Under the pieces are notes generated by a model, which saw nothing but the letters and a program-made list of their open reading frames with translations, made no database searches and was not told the DNA's origin. From Cinnamomum chago (taxonomy: Eukaryota; Streptophyta; Magnoliopsida; Laurales; Lauraceae), in assembly GCA_038049695.1 (NCBI GenBank), contig CP142456.1, positions 71,269,422 to 71,333,421 on the forward strand: a DNA stretch of 64,000 bases, read 5' to 3'. Positions 35,733 to 48,479 of the stretch are shown here, piece after piece. The position numbers and the translations under genes were made by a program. Each line of letters begins with the position of its first letter. Position 1 is the stretch's first letter.

Positions 35733-37380
35733 TGTTAAGAATTTTGTATGTTGCAATTTGATGGATGCATTATCTTATTAGCATCATTTGAATTTACACA
35801 CTTGCATTGATTTAAAAAATCTTGAAATCTTGATTTACACATGCATTGGTTTTTAAACTTGTAGAAATCTTGATTTATGCATGTTTTGGTTTTTAAACTT
35901 GGATGCAATTAATTTGGAAAGAGTTTTTAGAAATCAAGCAAGCCATTGGTGTTCATTTCAGTTTTGTCTCTTAAGATCATTGAGTTTTTTATTTCAAAAA
36001 TCATTCAAGCTTTCCAAAGGTTCTTTCTTTAAAACCATTATTTTGATTTGGAGTTTTCATGACTTTAGAATTTCAGTTTTCATCCTTTTTCAGTCATGAA
36101 TTCTTGCTTGATAAAAGTGTCTCAAAGTCCCCTGGAAGATGCCCTCAAAAGTTACAAGTTTCAATTAATTCAGAAACTCTGGGCAGTTCCAGGTCGACCT
36201 GCCTGTGTGGCCGGTCGACCGGGCACACTGCGGGTCGACAGGGCCTTTGAGCACCAACGGTCATTTTTCTAGCCGTTGTGTGTACCAGGTCAACCCGGGG
36301 GTCATGGGGTCGACCGGGCCAACTAGCCGTTGGATTGTTTTTTTGGTATAAAGTCCATTCTTTTCCCTACTTTTGAAAGGCTTGTTGGATGAACTTTTGC
36401 AACCATTTTGGAGCCTAAGAAAGGGGAATGAAGTGTTAAGGCTAGAAGGCTTTTTGGAAATCAAATGATTGAGTTTTTAAAAGGTATATCTTACTTATTG
36501 TTTTGATTTCCATTCCAAATGAAATCCATGCATGATCAAGTCTTTGTATTTTCTAAATGCATGATTTCTAGCTTTTAAAGAGTTGTTTTGCAAATTCATT
36601 ATCATCCTTGGAATATTAGAATGATTTGCAATCACTCTTGTCTACATCACATGTGTTCTTAGACTTTAGCATTCATACAACTTGTTTTAGTTCATTTCTA
36701 TAAGTTGTTTGAATCTTTCATGTGATTAGCATTTATCTTCAATCATCATTTTCTAAGCTTTGATTTTAAAATGCATCAAGCATTCATTTAAGAGCTTCAT
36801 TGTAAAAATTGATTGAAGTAAAGCATTCATACACTTGTGCACACACTTTAGCTTATTTTAGTGTATGTTTGTAGTTTGAATTTCACTTTCATATCAGCCT
36901 ATTTAGAGGCAATTCATTTGTGCTTAAATTGTATCTCTTAGAGTGTTCTTGAAGAGACACCTTCTTAGAGAAAATCTTCATTTGTAAAGGTTATTGCTTA
37001 GCCTAAGAAAAGCACATTGTAAAGGTTATTGCTTAGCCTTGAAAAGCATCTTGTAAAGGTTGTTGTTGAGCCTAGTAAAAACAACAATGTAAAGGTTATT
37101 GCTTAGCCTAGTAAAAAGCATAATTAGTGGAAATCCGGTGGGGTGATTGGATCACAAGCCGGTAGTGGACGTAGGCATTGAGACCGAACCACTATAAATC
37201 CTTTGTGTTGTGGTGTATGCTTGTGGTGATTATTTATATTAGCTTCCGCATCTTGTTTGATTAATCATCACTTGTGACTAGTTTATGTTAAGGAGTTAAA
37301 ATTTGTCTTAATTGGTCACATATTGTAGCTCGCCCTATTCACCCCCCCCCCCCTCTAGGGTTAGGATCCCAGGACTTTCA
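35733..37380 (+). repeat. 3' LTR of the Sirevirus-like remnant
   Basis: Starts TGTTAAGAATTTTG after a polypurine tract and ends GGACTTTCA after a C run. GGTCGACC-type palindromes cluster at 36190-36320, just before a TATA box (TATAAA, 36347-36352). It also has a repeated 'gtaaaggttattgcttagcc' unit (about 36985-37110). Confidence 0.75.
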
Positions 37381-38104
37381 GTAGTGAGATGGGTGATCTG
37401 TTGCAAGGTGCTTGAGAGATTCCTGAGACCATTTCGTATGCTCTCCTGTGAATTTTATAATTATCAACCTACTCCAATGATTACTCCCACAATAGAGTGA
37501 GATTATTCTGTCATGAGACTTTTCACATTTATGCATATAAATCTCAATTGGGGAACTCTCAAAACTTTCATTGTAAGGGTTTACACGCTTTATGCACATA
37601 TATGTTGCTAAAATATTAAGAATCTTCGGTCTATCATCCATACAATTTTTCTTGCCTTTAGCAAATATCACACTTTTTTGTAATTTGAGAGCCTTCATTA
37701 TTATCATGAGGTTTTTTCCCGCTATTTAGGATTTGACACTCCTATCATCATTTTTGTTACATTCATGACTTGAATCAAGTACATAGAAATTTATTGACTC
37801 ATGTGTTCTTAAGTCCTATCAAACTTATGTGACTTGAAAATGATTTCATATTTCTTTTCTTTTCTATCATTTGAGGGCAAGTGATCTATTGTAACTTCTT
37901 TCGCGACTGGATCATGACCACAATGATAGTGTACATCGATGTGATCACCCTTATAGTCATCTGCCCTTTTTTATTAATCTCAATAATTCTGATTCGGTCT
38001 ATTAATTGTGTCAAGATTGATATCATCTATAAAGATTTTTATTCATATGGTAATGGTTGAAGTGATACTGGAGCCTTCAAATTCAGCTTCTCAATTACGG
38101 AGAG
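37381..38104. other. Intergenic region, no gene seen
   Basis: AT-rich DNA between the Sirevirus LTR and the next LTR. A 109-codon minus-strand frame at 37378-37707 has no feature I recognise. Confidence 0.4.
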
Positions 38105-40550
38105 TGTAAGGTCCCGACCTTAATAGGGTGTTTAATTTCTTAATATCGGCAATTAGCCTAATTAAATGTGATTATAGCTAATTAGACAAGTTTAGTGGCT
38201 AAGTGATTTACGAAGTTTCGTTTGATTCCGAGTACGATTAGTCTTAATAGGGGATTAGGTTGTGATTAATAGGAAAATTGGGTATTTTTTTCGGAAATTT
38301 TCGTTTTCTCGGAATTTGGATTTCGTTGGAAAGACCTAGTTGTGATCGTCATTTTCCGTTCTTGACTTGTCACGATTCGACGCCTTGAAGTTCCTCAAAT
38401 AATCAGATTTCCTTCATTTCACTCAAATGGACATTTTAGACTTTTGCCTCCTCCATTCCCTCATTTTAAACCATTTCAGTAACTATTCATCTGTTTTCTT
38501 CTTCATTTCAAGAGCTGCATGCTGTTGAGAGAGCTCCTTTTCTTCACTTCTTCACTCTTCCTTTTGCATGTGGGTCTAGAAGCTAAGCATTAAGAATCCA
38601 AGCTCACCAATCTCTTCCTCTCTTCTTCCTCTACATCTTGATCTAAATTTGGTGAGTTTTCCTCAACTTATTCCCCTCTAATTTCCTCCCTTGCTGCTGC
38701 AATCATGTTGCATATTCTTGGATTCCTCCTCTTCTTCTTCCTTGGTAATTTTTGGGTGTATGAGAAGGGTTTTTGGAAGTGTCTTGGCTAGGGTGTGTGT
38801 GGGAGCTCTTCCTTCTCAATCTCTCTCTCAAATTTCCATTTCTTCACTCTCTTGGGTGAAGGCAAGTAGATCAGCTATACATGTTGTCCATGCATGCATC
38901 TACTTTCATTCTTGATAATGCAATTGCCTAGGAAATCCTTAATTCCAAGCATGTTTGTGTTTATATTGGATTTCACATGTTAATTAGGTAAATTTTGTTA
39001 ATGGACTTTAAATGGAATGGGATGGGTGTTTTGGTAAATGAAATGGATGTTTGCAGGTGCTGGAAGTGTGAAATTCTTAAGCTTGGATGTGTGTCTCAGA
39101 ATTTGACTGAAAACAGCTTCAGAAATCCGCATTTTTGCAAGCAGCTGACCGCCTGATCAGAACAAAACCTGATAACGTTCTGTCCCGCGCGCGGTCACCA
39201 CCGCGGCTAGCCACCCTAACAAAATGAATTTCGAGTAGTATTTTTACCACACGGTGACCTGGTGGTTAGCCGCCTAAAACAAATTCTAATTTTTAAAATG
39301 AGACTTCTACCTCTTGATTTGACTTTATATATGGGACTCCTTGACTCTACCCTTGCATGACCCACTAGGGAAAATGGAAACTAAGCACGTTGGCTTGGTG
39401 TGCTTTGTCGGTTGTCCGGGATTTTTCGTATATTGACGTAACTTGGCCGAATGTATGTGGAATTGAGTTAATTGGTGCCCCAATAACTTTCATACACCAT
39501 GGGCCCACCAAACTAGGACACCATTGACTCATCGTCCATACGCACTCCTTTGGGGACACGTTTGATATACGGTGGACAACTCTTGACCTAGGATTCGATG
39601 GTTCTTCACTCTTGACTCACGAATCTTGCATCCATAGCTTTTCGTACCTTGTACACTCTATCTTGTATACTTGTATAATTTGTAACTTAACTAGTAGAAT
39701 TAGGATTTGACCGGATTTAGAGTGTATCCTTAGTTACCTTTATCTTGTATTGATGAACAGCTGTGGATAGACTTGAAAGAGGACTACTCATGAAACTTGG
39801 GATCTTGACTTGTATCTTGGTTTGACTTGGAGTAGCCATCGGCTTGTTATCTTGTACTTGAAAATCTATCCACGTGTATTTGATTTTTCTTGGAACTTGT
39901 GTCGTATACAAACCATCATCATCATCTTGCATTTATGACTAGCTGCAGACTGATGATCATAAAGTGGGCAGAATACCGGACATAAGGTGGACGTCGGCTT
40001 TCGATGACATCCATGGCGTGAATAATTGGGAACGGGCTCGGACCATGATGCTTATTTTAGGACCGGGAGCTAGGATCCCCCTAGAGCTAGACTTTGCATA
40101 TTCGTAGTCAGCTCGAACGTCACTTATACCCCCATGAGATTGGTAGGACATCGACGGAGTCTCCTCTTGCTTAGCATTGCATTTCATGGATGATTATTCT
40201 TGTTTATCTTGCTAGGACTTATAGTCACTTGATTCTTTTAATTACTCATGCTTTATGCCTAGCTTGTATCTTGCTATCTTATAATCATATGCTCGTCTTT
40301 ATTCTCATTTGAAACATGTTATGAATAATCTATATTCCTTATCTCCTTACCAACATATTGTTGATCCTTTATTTCATGGTGTGCAGAGGACACCTACTAC
40401 TATTACGCCGACCCGGATGCCGAGGCAATCCCAAAGGATCCTCAACCGGGGGAGGAGGACGAGGTATGAGAGTGGGGTGTCGATGATGTAGCTTAGCATC
40501 ATCACTCCTGACACTAGTGTGCGTTACACGAGGATATCTATCATCGTGCT
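38105..40550 (+). mobile_element. Probable solo gypsy LTR
   Basis: Starts TGTAAGGTCCCGACC and is non-coding. It shares style with the LTR at 4270-7831: a GGTCACC/GGCTAGCC block (39180-39275) and a near-end block of GGA/GAC-rich sequence (about 40385-40470). The right edge is set by the start of the duplicated segment at about 40560. No TG-CA end or target duplication is clear, so the call is tentative. Confidence 0.45.
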
Positions 40551-41122
40551 ACCACATTTCATCATTTGAAGAATCGAATTATCAAACGTTGAAGAATAAA
40601 ATAATTTATATATATTTGAAAGTTTGAATTAGTTGAGTTTACTTATTCGTTGCATCTTAATTAAAAGTAAAGATTACAACTAATTTACCTTTAATATGTT
40701 TTATTTTCTATCTTTTCTTTCATAAAATATTAAATATTAAAACCTGGTTTCTAGTTAATATAAGTTTACTGCACTTTTTTTTTATTACTTTTAAATAAGT
40801 TTTGATGAATAAAATATTAAGAAACCCTAAAGTAGTTGAGACAAGGATTTGAAGATGATGGCGATATAATAAAATCTTAACAATAACAAATAATATATTT
40901 ATTTTCTTCCTTATAATATTTCAAGAATAATTTTAAGTTCAATATATTCTTTTTTTCATGCCCGGGTTAGCACAGGTCAGCTCTTGTAGGCCATTTACCT
41001 TGAATGGCTTAAGTTTTCCATAAGAAAGACCCACTAGAGCCTCAAAAACTTGTCATGTGTGGAAACCACATAACATTGAGGCTCGATAAAATTAGCCCAA
41101 CTAGAGAGTATGATTCAGTTAG

Positions 41123-41376
41123 TGTTAACCAAGTCAGTGACAAATGCAACTCAGTCACTTCAAAGAAACGATATGATCCTCCCTAACTAACCTTCACTGA
41201 GCAAGTTGTAGTGTTTCTATTATTCTGTTAGGAAAAGGAATATTCTCTTGAGATACTCTGGTCTATCTATATAAAGCTTGTAATGTATTTGTAATGATTA
41301 CCTTCTGTAATAAGAAATTTCTGAGTATTCTTTTTCTTTTTCTTTTTCTTATTCTTTCTTCTTCTCTAAGCTTTCT
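41123..41376 (+). repeat. 5' LTR of the copia element, with primer-binding site
   Basis: 254 bp, starting TGTTAACCAAGTCAG. The primer-binding site TGGTATCAGAG at 41377-41387 matches the initiator Met tRNA, as usual for plant copia elements. Confidence 0.92.
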
Positions 41377-41694
41377 TGGTATCAGAGTATTCCAAAGGCA
41401 AACGCCTTCAAGATCCAATAGCTTCTGCTATTGATCGAGTTGGTCCACTTCGAGTTTCAGTCAAGGGCGATCTCAGGATCTGATATGCGTGTCTCTTAGC
41501 TTCTGGTGCAGATCAGCGCTCTTGCTCTTGTTCAAGATCTGAAGAATCTGGTCTCTGCCTTCAAGATCAGATCTGGTTTTTCATCTTTGAAGGATCAAGA
41601 AAGATTTGTTTGCTTCAATTTGGTTCTTTACAGGTGATCTTTGTTTGTGGATCTCTTGTTTGTGATCATTTGTGATCTCTTATCTGTGCTAATT

Positions 41695-42660
41695 ATGCAA
41701 CAATCTATCTTCTTCTTCTTCATGATGTCTTCTTCATCATTTGTTCTCACAAACCAGACTCCCACCTTCCTAATCTCTAGCATAGGAAGCCTAATTTCTG
41801 TGAAATTGTCCAATACCAATTACCTCTTATGGAGATCTCAATTTCTACCTGTTCTTCGGGCAAATGGATTAATGAGATTCATTGATGGTAGTTATCGTTG
41901 TCCATCTGCGTTTCTTGATGGTCTTGATGGAATTCCCACCAAAGAACCCAATCCCAAAGTTGCTAAATAGATCCAACAAGACCAAAATGTCTTGCGTTGG
42001 ATCAATGCTACATTAACAGAACCAGTTCTAGCTCATGTGGTTGGATTGTCATCTGCACAAGCAGTCTGCACAAGCACTATGGACTGTGTTGGAGAAGAGA
42101 TTTGCTTCAATTTCTCGCTCACACATTATACAGTTGAAGACTCAACTTCAATTTATCAAAAAGGGGACCCAATCCATCACTGATTAGATACAAAAGATCA
42201 AACATCTAACTGATAGTCTGGCTTCAGCTTCTTCTCCTGTTGATGATGATGACTTAATCATCTATACTCTCAATGGTTTGCCACCTCAGTATGGTCCTTT
42301 CAAGACCTCCATTAGAACTCATTCTAGCCCTATTTCACTGGAAGAACTTCGTGTCTTGCTGTTGTGTGAAGAGATGCATATAGACACTACACTACAACCA
42401 ATTACAAATTTCTCTTCGACTGCGTTTCTCTCATCCAAGAGTGATTCTCTCAAGCCAAACAACACTTACAACAGCAACAATATGGGTAAGTCCGGTTATC
42501 ATGGCGAGGGAAGAGGTCGATTTAATACCAGAGGCAAAGGTCAGGCATTTCAAACCAATCAAGGTAGCTCACAGCACCCTTCTACATAGAAGCAATGTTG
42601 CCAGCAATCAAACTGGACACTCTGTGTTGGACTGCTATCATCGCATGGGTTTCTCCTATT
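41695..42660 (+). pseudogene. gag: Copia gag (broken)
   Basis: The gag-type block NYLLWRSQFLPVLRANGLM is near 41820, followed by a TAG at 41968-41970. Homology continues through TEPVLAHVVGL, and through LNGLPPQYGPFKTSIR near 42270, to a Gly/Arg-rich end (near 42490). At least two frame changes and further stops (42181, 42587) break it. Confidence 0.8.
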
Positions 42661-42692
42661 AGGGGCAGCATCCTCCTTCTCAACTTGCAGCT

Positions 42693-44040
42693 ATGGCAGC
42701 GTCCTATAACCCTGAGCATACATGGTTTGCAGATACTGGCGCTACCAATCATATCACAAATGATATGAAAAATCATTCTCTTCACTCAGAGTACCAAGGC
42801 ACAGATAAAGTTGCTATAGGCAATGGTCAAGGTTTGAATATCCTACACTCTGGTTCTTCCATTGTTAAAACTCCCTCTACTGTATTCTGTCTCAATAACA
42901 TTCTTCATGTTCCAGACATTGCCACTAACCTTTTGTCTGTCAATCAATTTTCTAAAGACAACAACTGTGTCTTTATTTTTTATGCCTCTAGGTTCCGAAT
43001 ACATGATCACAACTCGGGGAAGACTCTTTTCCAAGGGTCGAGTAAAGATGGCCTGTATCCATTCCCTAGTGTCATTTCTCCCTCAACTCAAGCTATCGCT
43101 CTTGTTGGTGAACTCAGCTTTGCTGCAATCTGGCATAAAAGATTGGGCCATCCGTCTGATTCCATCCTCCATCAAATTGTTTCCAATAATTGTCTTCTCA
43201 AAGGCTCTTCTAAAGTTTCGTTTTGTGAATTTTGTAGATTTGACAAAACTTGTAAACTGCCATTTTCAATTTCTACTACTGTTACTACTACTCCATTGTA
43301 GCTGATACACAGCGATGTATGGGGTCCTACACCCGTTGTGACTAAATGTGGATTCAAGTATTATGTACTCTTCATTGATGATTTTACAAAATATACTTGG
43401 CTATTTCCCATTATCAATAAATCTGATGTCTTTGATACACTTTGATTGTTGAAATTGCAAATTGAGAACCTTCTCTCCTCACGAATTAAATGCTTTCGTT
43501 CTGATGGGGGTGGCGAATATATGAGCAAGAAATTTCAGTCTCTTCTTGCTGAAAGTGGAATTATCCATCAAGTTTCATGTCCTTTCACCCTTGAACAGAA
43601 TGGGTGTGCCAAACGGAAACACAGGCATGTCATTGAGCCTGGTCTCACCTTGTTGTTCAATGCTTATACCCCCACCAAATTTTGGGCTGATGCTTTTCTT
43701 ACAGCCACCTATTTGATCAACAGAGTGCCCTCTAAAAGCCTACAATTTGTCTCTCCATGGCAGCTTCTTTTTTCATGTACACCTACCTACTCCACCTTAC
43801 GGGTATTTGGCTATACTTGATATCCTTGGCTTCGTCCTGTTCACATCACAAGCTTGAACCACGCACAAAACAATGTGGTTTTGTTGGCTACAGTCTCAAC
43901 TACAAAGGGTACATGTGCCTTGATGTTTCCACAGGCCGAATCTTTTTATCTAGGCATGTTGTATTTGATGAAACACACTTTCCTTTTCATTCTTCACCTA
44001 CACAGCCTACTTCTCCATCTGTGTCTTCTCCGTTCCCTTT
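42693..44040 (+). pseudogene. Copia protease and integrase (broken)
   Basis: The protease motif FADTGATNH is near 42726. The integrase zinc pattern is WHKRLGHPSD (near 43131) to CEFC and CKLPF. A TAG at 43299-43301 ends the first frame. The core continues with HSDVWGP (43310), RSDGGGEY (43499) and QNGCAKRKHR (43594), where the catalytic Glu of the family pattern GVAERKHR is Lys. A TGA near 43442 and a frame change near 43818 also break it. Confidence 0.87.
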
Positions 44041-44399
44041 TTCAGCTTGGTTTAGACCCTCTCCTTCCATTTTGGGATCTTACCATCCACTTGCTCCTCC
44101 CTCTTCTCCTTCCCTAACTCCACCACTCCACATCACTAAAGTGTCCATGCCATTTACATATCCCTCTTCTCCAAATCTTACTCCAATTCATACGCATTCT
44201 CCCGTCACTTCCCCTATACCAACTATCAACAATGGGCACCCACTATCAGGGACTGTTAATTTCTCCTCATCCATTCCCTCTGGTACTGCCTTCCCAGACT
44301 CCACTCAGCCCTTAGTTCATCCAACGCTACCACAATCTCCTATGCCCTTCACCCCTGCTGCCCATGCACCTAGTCTTCCCTCCACATCTGTCCCAAACC

Positions 44400-46104
44400 C
44401 AACCAACCAGCATCCCCTGGTCACTAGATTAAAGGATGATATTAGAAAGAAAAAGGTCTTCTCCACTAAACACCTCCATATACCTCCATCCACTGCCTAT
44501 TATGAAATCACAGAACCTTCCAGTTATACAAAGGCTTCCAAATCAGTTATTTGGCGTCAAGCTATGGCAAAGGAATTTTCAGCATTACAAAGACAAAGGA
44601 CCTGGTCATTGGTTCCCTATTCTCCCGACAAGTACATTGTAGGCTGTCGTCGGGTGCACAAAATCAAACATAATTCAGATGGCTCTGTTACTCACTATAA
44701 GGCTAGGCTAGTTGCCAAAGGATTCCATCAACAACATGGTGTTGATTATAATGAAACTTTTAGTCCAGTTATTAAGCAAGCTACAATCCGTGTTATACTT
44801 TCACTTGTTGTGTTCTACAACTGGCCCATTCAACAGTTGGATGTTACCAACGCTTTTTTTACATGGTTTTCTCCATGAAACCATCTATATGGTTCAACCT
44901 CAAGGGTTTGTTGATCAGTGTTTTCCCCATCACATCTGCAAACTTCATAAATCCCTCTATGGATTGAAGCAGGCGTCGAGAGCTTGGTAAGAGAGGTTTT
45001 CAAATTATCTCCTTAGTTTGGGTTTTCTCAACACTTATTTTGATCTCTCCTTGTTTGTCAAACATCACAAGTCTACTATTACATTGGTCTTGGTTTATAT
45101 GGATGATATTCTTATCATTGGGAACAGTTCCACCTACATCTTCGCCTTAATTCGTCAGTTGAGTATGGTGTTTGAGATGAAAATTCTGGGAGATATCCAT
45201 AACTTTCTTGGCATAGAGATTACTTGAACTTCTCAAGGTCTTTTTCTCTCTCAGAGTAAGTATGCTTATGATCTTCTACAGAAGACTTCCATGTTAGGCT
45301 GCAAGCCTTATGGCTCTCCTTGCAACTACAAGATTGTCACTGCTTCTACTGGTTCATCTCTTCTTTCAGATCTCATGCTATATCGGAGCATTATAGGTGC
45401 ATGCAGTACCTCACTTTAACACGTCCTGATCTCTCCTTTGCTGTTAATCAGGCCTGCCAGAAAATGCATCAACCTACTACTAATAATTTTACTGCACCCA
45501 AACGGATTCTGCAATATGTTAAAGGTACTCTTTTCTTATGGCATTCAATTCAAGAAAGGTCCTCTTCGATCAGCTGACAGCCTTCTCTGACGCTGACTAG
45601 GCCGGTGACCCAATCGATCGTCATTCTACCACCGGTCTTTGTGTCTTCTTAGGAAGTTGTCCGATGTCTTGGAGTGCCAAGAAACAAAGCACTGTCGCAC
45701 ACTCTTCTACTAAGGCTGAATATCGATCCCTTGCTCACACTGCTGCAGAGCTATCTTGGTTGTGTATGCTTCTACGTGATTTTCGAGTGTTCTTACCTAC
45801 TCGGCCTGTTCTTTGGTGTGATAACATCTCTACAATCTCTCTAGCTGCGAATCCCATTTTTCATGCCCGAACTAAACATGTTGAAGTTGATTACCACTTT
45901 GTTAGAGAGAAAGTGTTGCAGAAAACAATGGAAGTTCGTTATGTAAATACTCAAGACAAACTGGCGGACATCTTTACCAAGGGCCTCCATCCTAGACATT
46001 TTCAATTGCTTTGTTCCAAGCTTCATGTCACAGACAGTCCCATGAGCTTGAAGGGGGCTGTTAACCAAGTCTCTAACAAATGCAACTCAGTCACTTCAAA
46101 GAAA
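44400..46104 (+). pseudogene. Copia reverse transcriptase and RNase H (broken)
   Basis: Reverse transcriptase starts with WRQAMAKEFSAL near 44548 and has [10 protein letters not shown] and DVTNAFF. It shifts frame near 44860, then shows [11 protein letters not shown] followed by a TAA near 44988. The catalytic YMDDIL is near 45099. RNase H has WSAKKQSTVAHSSTKAEYR (45672) and ADIFTKGL (45966), and ends inside the 3' LTR. Confidence 0.88.
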
Positions 46105-46321
46105 TGATATGATCCTCCCTAACTAACCTTCACTGAGCAAGTTGTAGTGTTTCTATTATTCTGTTAGGAAAAGGAATATTTTCTTGAGATACTCTGGTCT
46201 GTCAATATAAAGCTTGTAATGTATTTGTAATGGTTACCTTCTGCAATAAGAAATCTCTGAGCATTCTTTTTCTTCTTCTTCTTCTTCTTCTTCTTCTTCT
46301 ATCTTCTTCTCCGAGCTTTCT
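46059..46321 (+). repeat. 3' LTR of the copia element
   Basis: Preceded by the polypurine tract AAGGGGGC (46051-46058). It differs from the 5' LTR mostly by a longer CTT run. Confidence 0.92.
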
Positions 46322-47104
46322 GTTAGGACAAGGTTTTTCTAAAGTCTCTTTTTCTTTTTGTATATACCGAACTACGATTTATATAATTTGTAAATAGACC
46401 ATGTGGTTTGAGTATTTAATGATACGTCCCTGCATCTTTTATTTTATTATCCCTAAAATTTGTAGTCCTAATGAGAATGACAACTACCATGAGGTTTGTG
46501 TTGATTTTTTATAAAAATAAAAAATTCTTACATAAAGAAAAATGACCATTATCCTTTACAAAACTACCATTATTTAATCTTAAGTCCTAACGGTTTCACT
46601 TTCATTAACTCTCTTATGCATGTGATTGTATTTTAAAGTTTTTGTCAATGTAATAGTTCGTTCAAGGATTCGGTCAATTATAACCAATTAGAAGTACAAG
46701 TATTGATTGCCATTATGACCAATTTGGGTTTAATGAAAGGCCCGTGTTTTAATAAAAATGGATTTATGTAACATTTTTCTCCTCGGCCAAATGTATTATA
46801 GTAACCATCAATCTTACAAGCTTTTGAGAAAAATAAGCCCAAGCTTTTTAAATTATGTATATAGTGAAGAAAACTTAAGATGATTGATAGACTACTAATT
46901 GTGGGGACATAAAAAGTATTAAAATAAAAGGAAAGGCCACGTATCAATAATTATAGAAACCACAAGGTCCTATATGCAAACCTTAAAAAGCCCTTCATGG
47001 TATTATTGTGGGGAAGAAAGAGCTACTAATCGTGGGGGTATAGAAAGTATTAAAATAAAAGGAAAGGCCACGTATCAATAAATATAGAAACCACAAGGTC
47101 CTAT

Positions 47105-48190
47105 TAAGAGATGTCAAACGGGCCGTGCCGGCCTCAACTCCGGCCCACCCGTGCCACGGGCCGGGCTGGCACGGCCCGCCCCAGCTAGCGGGCCGGGCCG
47201 GCACGGCCCGCCAGGGAAAACCCCTGGCACGGCACGGCCCACTGGCACGGCCCGCCATGGGGCGGGCTGGACCGGGCCGGCCCAGGCGGGCTGGCGGGCC
47301 AGGCGAGCCTGCTGGGCTGGGCTGTTTTTTTTTTTTTTTTCTTTTTTTTTTCATTCTTTCTTTCTTTCTTTTTTTTTCTTTCTTTCATGCATTCATTCAT
47401 TCTTTCTTTCTTTTCTTTCTTTCATTCATTCTTTCTTTCTTTCTTTGTTTTTTTTTTTCTTTCTTTCATTGTTTCTTTCATTCTTTTTTTTTTCTTTCTT
47501 TCTTTCATTCTTTCTTTCTTTCTTTTTTTTTTCTTTCTTTCTTTCTTTCTTTCATTCTTTTTTTTTCTTTCTTTCATTCTTTCTTTCTTTGTTTTCTTTC
47601 TTTCTTTCTTTCTTTCTTCGTTTTTTTTTTCTTTCTTTCTTTCTTTCTTTTTTTTTTCTTTCTTTCATTCTTTCTTTCTTTGTTTTTTTTTCTTTCTTTC
47701 TTTCATTCTTTTTTTTTCTTTCTTTCATTCTTTCTTTCTTTGTTTTTTTTCTTTCTTTCTTTCTTTGTTTTTTTCTCTTTCTTTCTTTCATTCTTTCTTT
47801 GTTTTTTTTCTTTCTTTCTTTCTTTTTTCTTGCTTTCATTCTTTCATTCTTTGTTTTTTTTTTCTTTCTTTCTTTTTTTATTTTTTTTCTTTCTTTCTTC
47901 CTTTCTTTCTTTTTTATTTTTTATTTTTTCTGTTGGGCTGGCTGGCGGGCTTCGGGCCTGGCGTGCCCAGCGGGCTGATCCCAGCGTGCCCAGCGGGCTG
48001 GAGCTCCCAGCCCAGTGGGCTGGCGTGCCTGGCGGGCCCGGGCCTGGCGGGCCAACGGGCCCAAGGACCTTGGCCCAGCACGGCCCGTGTCTCGGGCCGT
48101 GCCTTGTGGGCCGTGCCGTGCCACGGGCCGTTGACTAGCGTTCTGGGCCGGGCCGAACCGGGCCGGCCCGGCCCATTTGACATCTCTCAC
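47105..48190. mobile_element. hAT-like non-autonomous element with GGCC-rich arms and a TTTC core
   Basis: The ends are inverted: AGAGATGTCAAACGGGCC on the left and AGAGATGTCAAATGGGCC on the right (reverse complement). TCCTAT is repeated at 47099-47104 and 48191-48196. Duplication unit 2 has the joined site (about 56536-56560) without it. The arms (47115-47320 and 47935-48180) are dense in GGCCCG/CGGGCC motifs. No transposase. Confidence 0.78.
47323..47932. repeat. (TTTC)n polypyrimidine tract, about 600 bp
   Basis: Pyrimidine-only on the plus strand apart from scattered A and G in CATT and TTTGT variants. It is the core of the hAT-like element. Confidence 0.95.
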
Positions 48191-48263
48191 TCCTATATCG
48201 CAAACCTTAAAAAGCTCTGCTTGGTACTCAGGTTTGAATTAGGACTGTGTGACATGGTTGTCT

Positions 48264-48272
48264 TTATATTTA
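48264..48272 (+). promoter_or_regulatory. TATA-like box of gene copy 3
   Basis: TTATATTTA lies about 215 nt upstream of the ATG, the same distance as in the other copies, and is conserved at 56628-56636 in copy 4. The hAT-like element ends 73 bp upstream. Confidence 0.5.
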
Positions 48273-48479
48273 CATCTGGCTGTCACTCTCACGTAATTGA
48301 GTATCTCTTTCTAAGAAACCGGATCCCTCTTTCTAACGTGATAACTTCCTTCTCAAGTGTCTGAATTTCCACCCAGGTCAGGTGGCGGTCATTTGTTGAT
48401 TGACAGATTTTATTTATTTATATCTTCTTAGCAACGGTCACTTTTCAGTCTCAGTGCATTCTGTTTCCTTTCAAGAAAT

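Larger units (their letters stand above)
32631..37380 (+). mobile_element. 3' remnant of a Sirevirus-like Ty1/copia element without pol
   Basis: It joins a gag C-terminal half (to 33324), 1.8 kb of AT-rich non-coding DNA, a series of polypurine tracts and a 1.65-kb 3' LTR. There is no protease, integrase or reverse transcriptase. Multiple polypurine tracts and palindromes upstream of the LTR TATA box are Sirevirus traits. The 5' part, including the other LTR, is missing at the junction with element B. Confidence 0.7.
41123..46321 (+). mobile_element. Ty1/copia retrotransposon, complete but mutated, 5.2 kb
   Basis: The LTRs at 41123-41376 and 46059-46321 flank gag-protease-integrase-RT-RNase H in copia order. 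The target duplication GTTAG is at 41118-41122 and 46322-46326. The other duplication unit has the uninterrupted site near 55105-55112 (ATTAG). The short LTRs and domain sequence suggest a Retrofit/Ale-like lineage, but that is not certain. Confidence 0.93.

Noticed and set aside
37378-37707. 109-codon minus-strand frame
   Set aside because: No motif, no conserved start and no similar copy in the window.
47125-48364. Long open frames (up to 337 codons) rich in Phe and Ser
   Set aside because: They are the translation of the TTTC tract and GC-rich arms of the hAT-like element; a stop-free repeat gives such frames in any phase.
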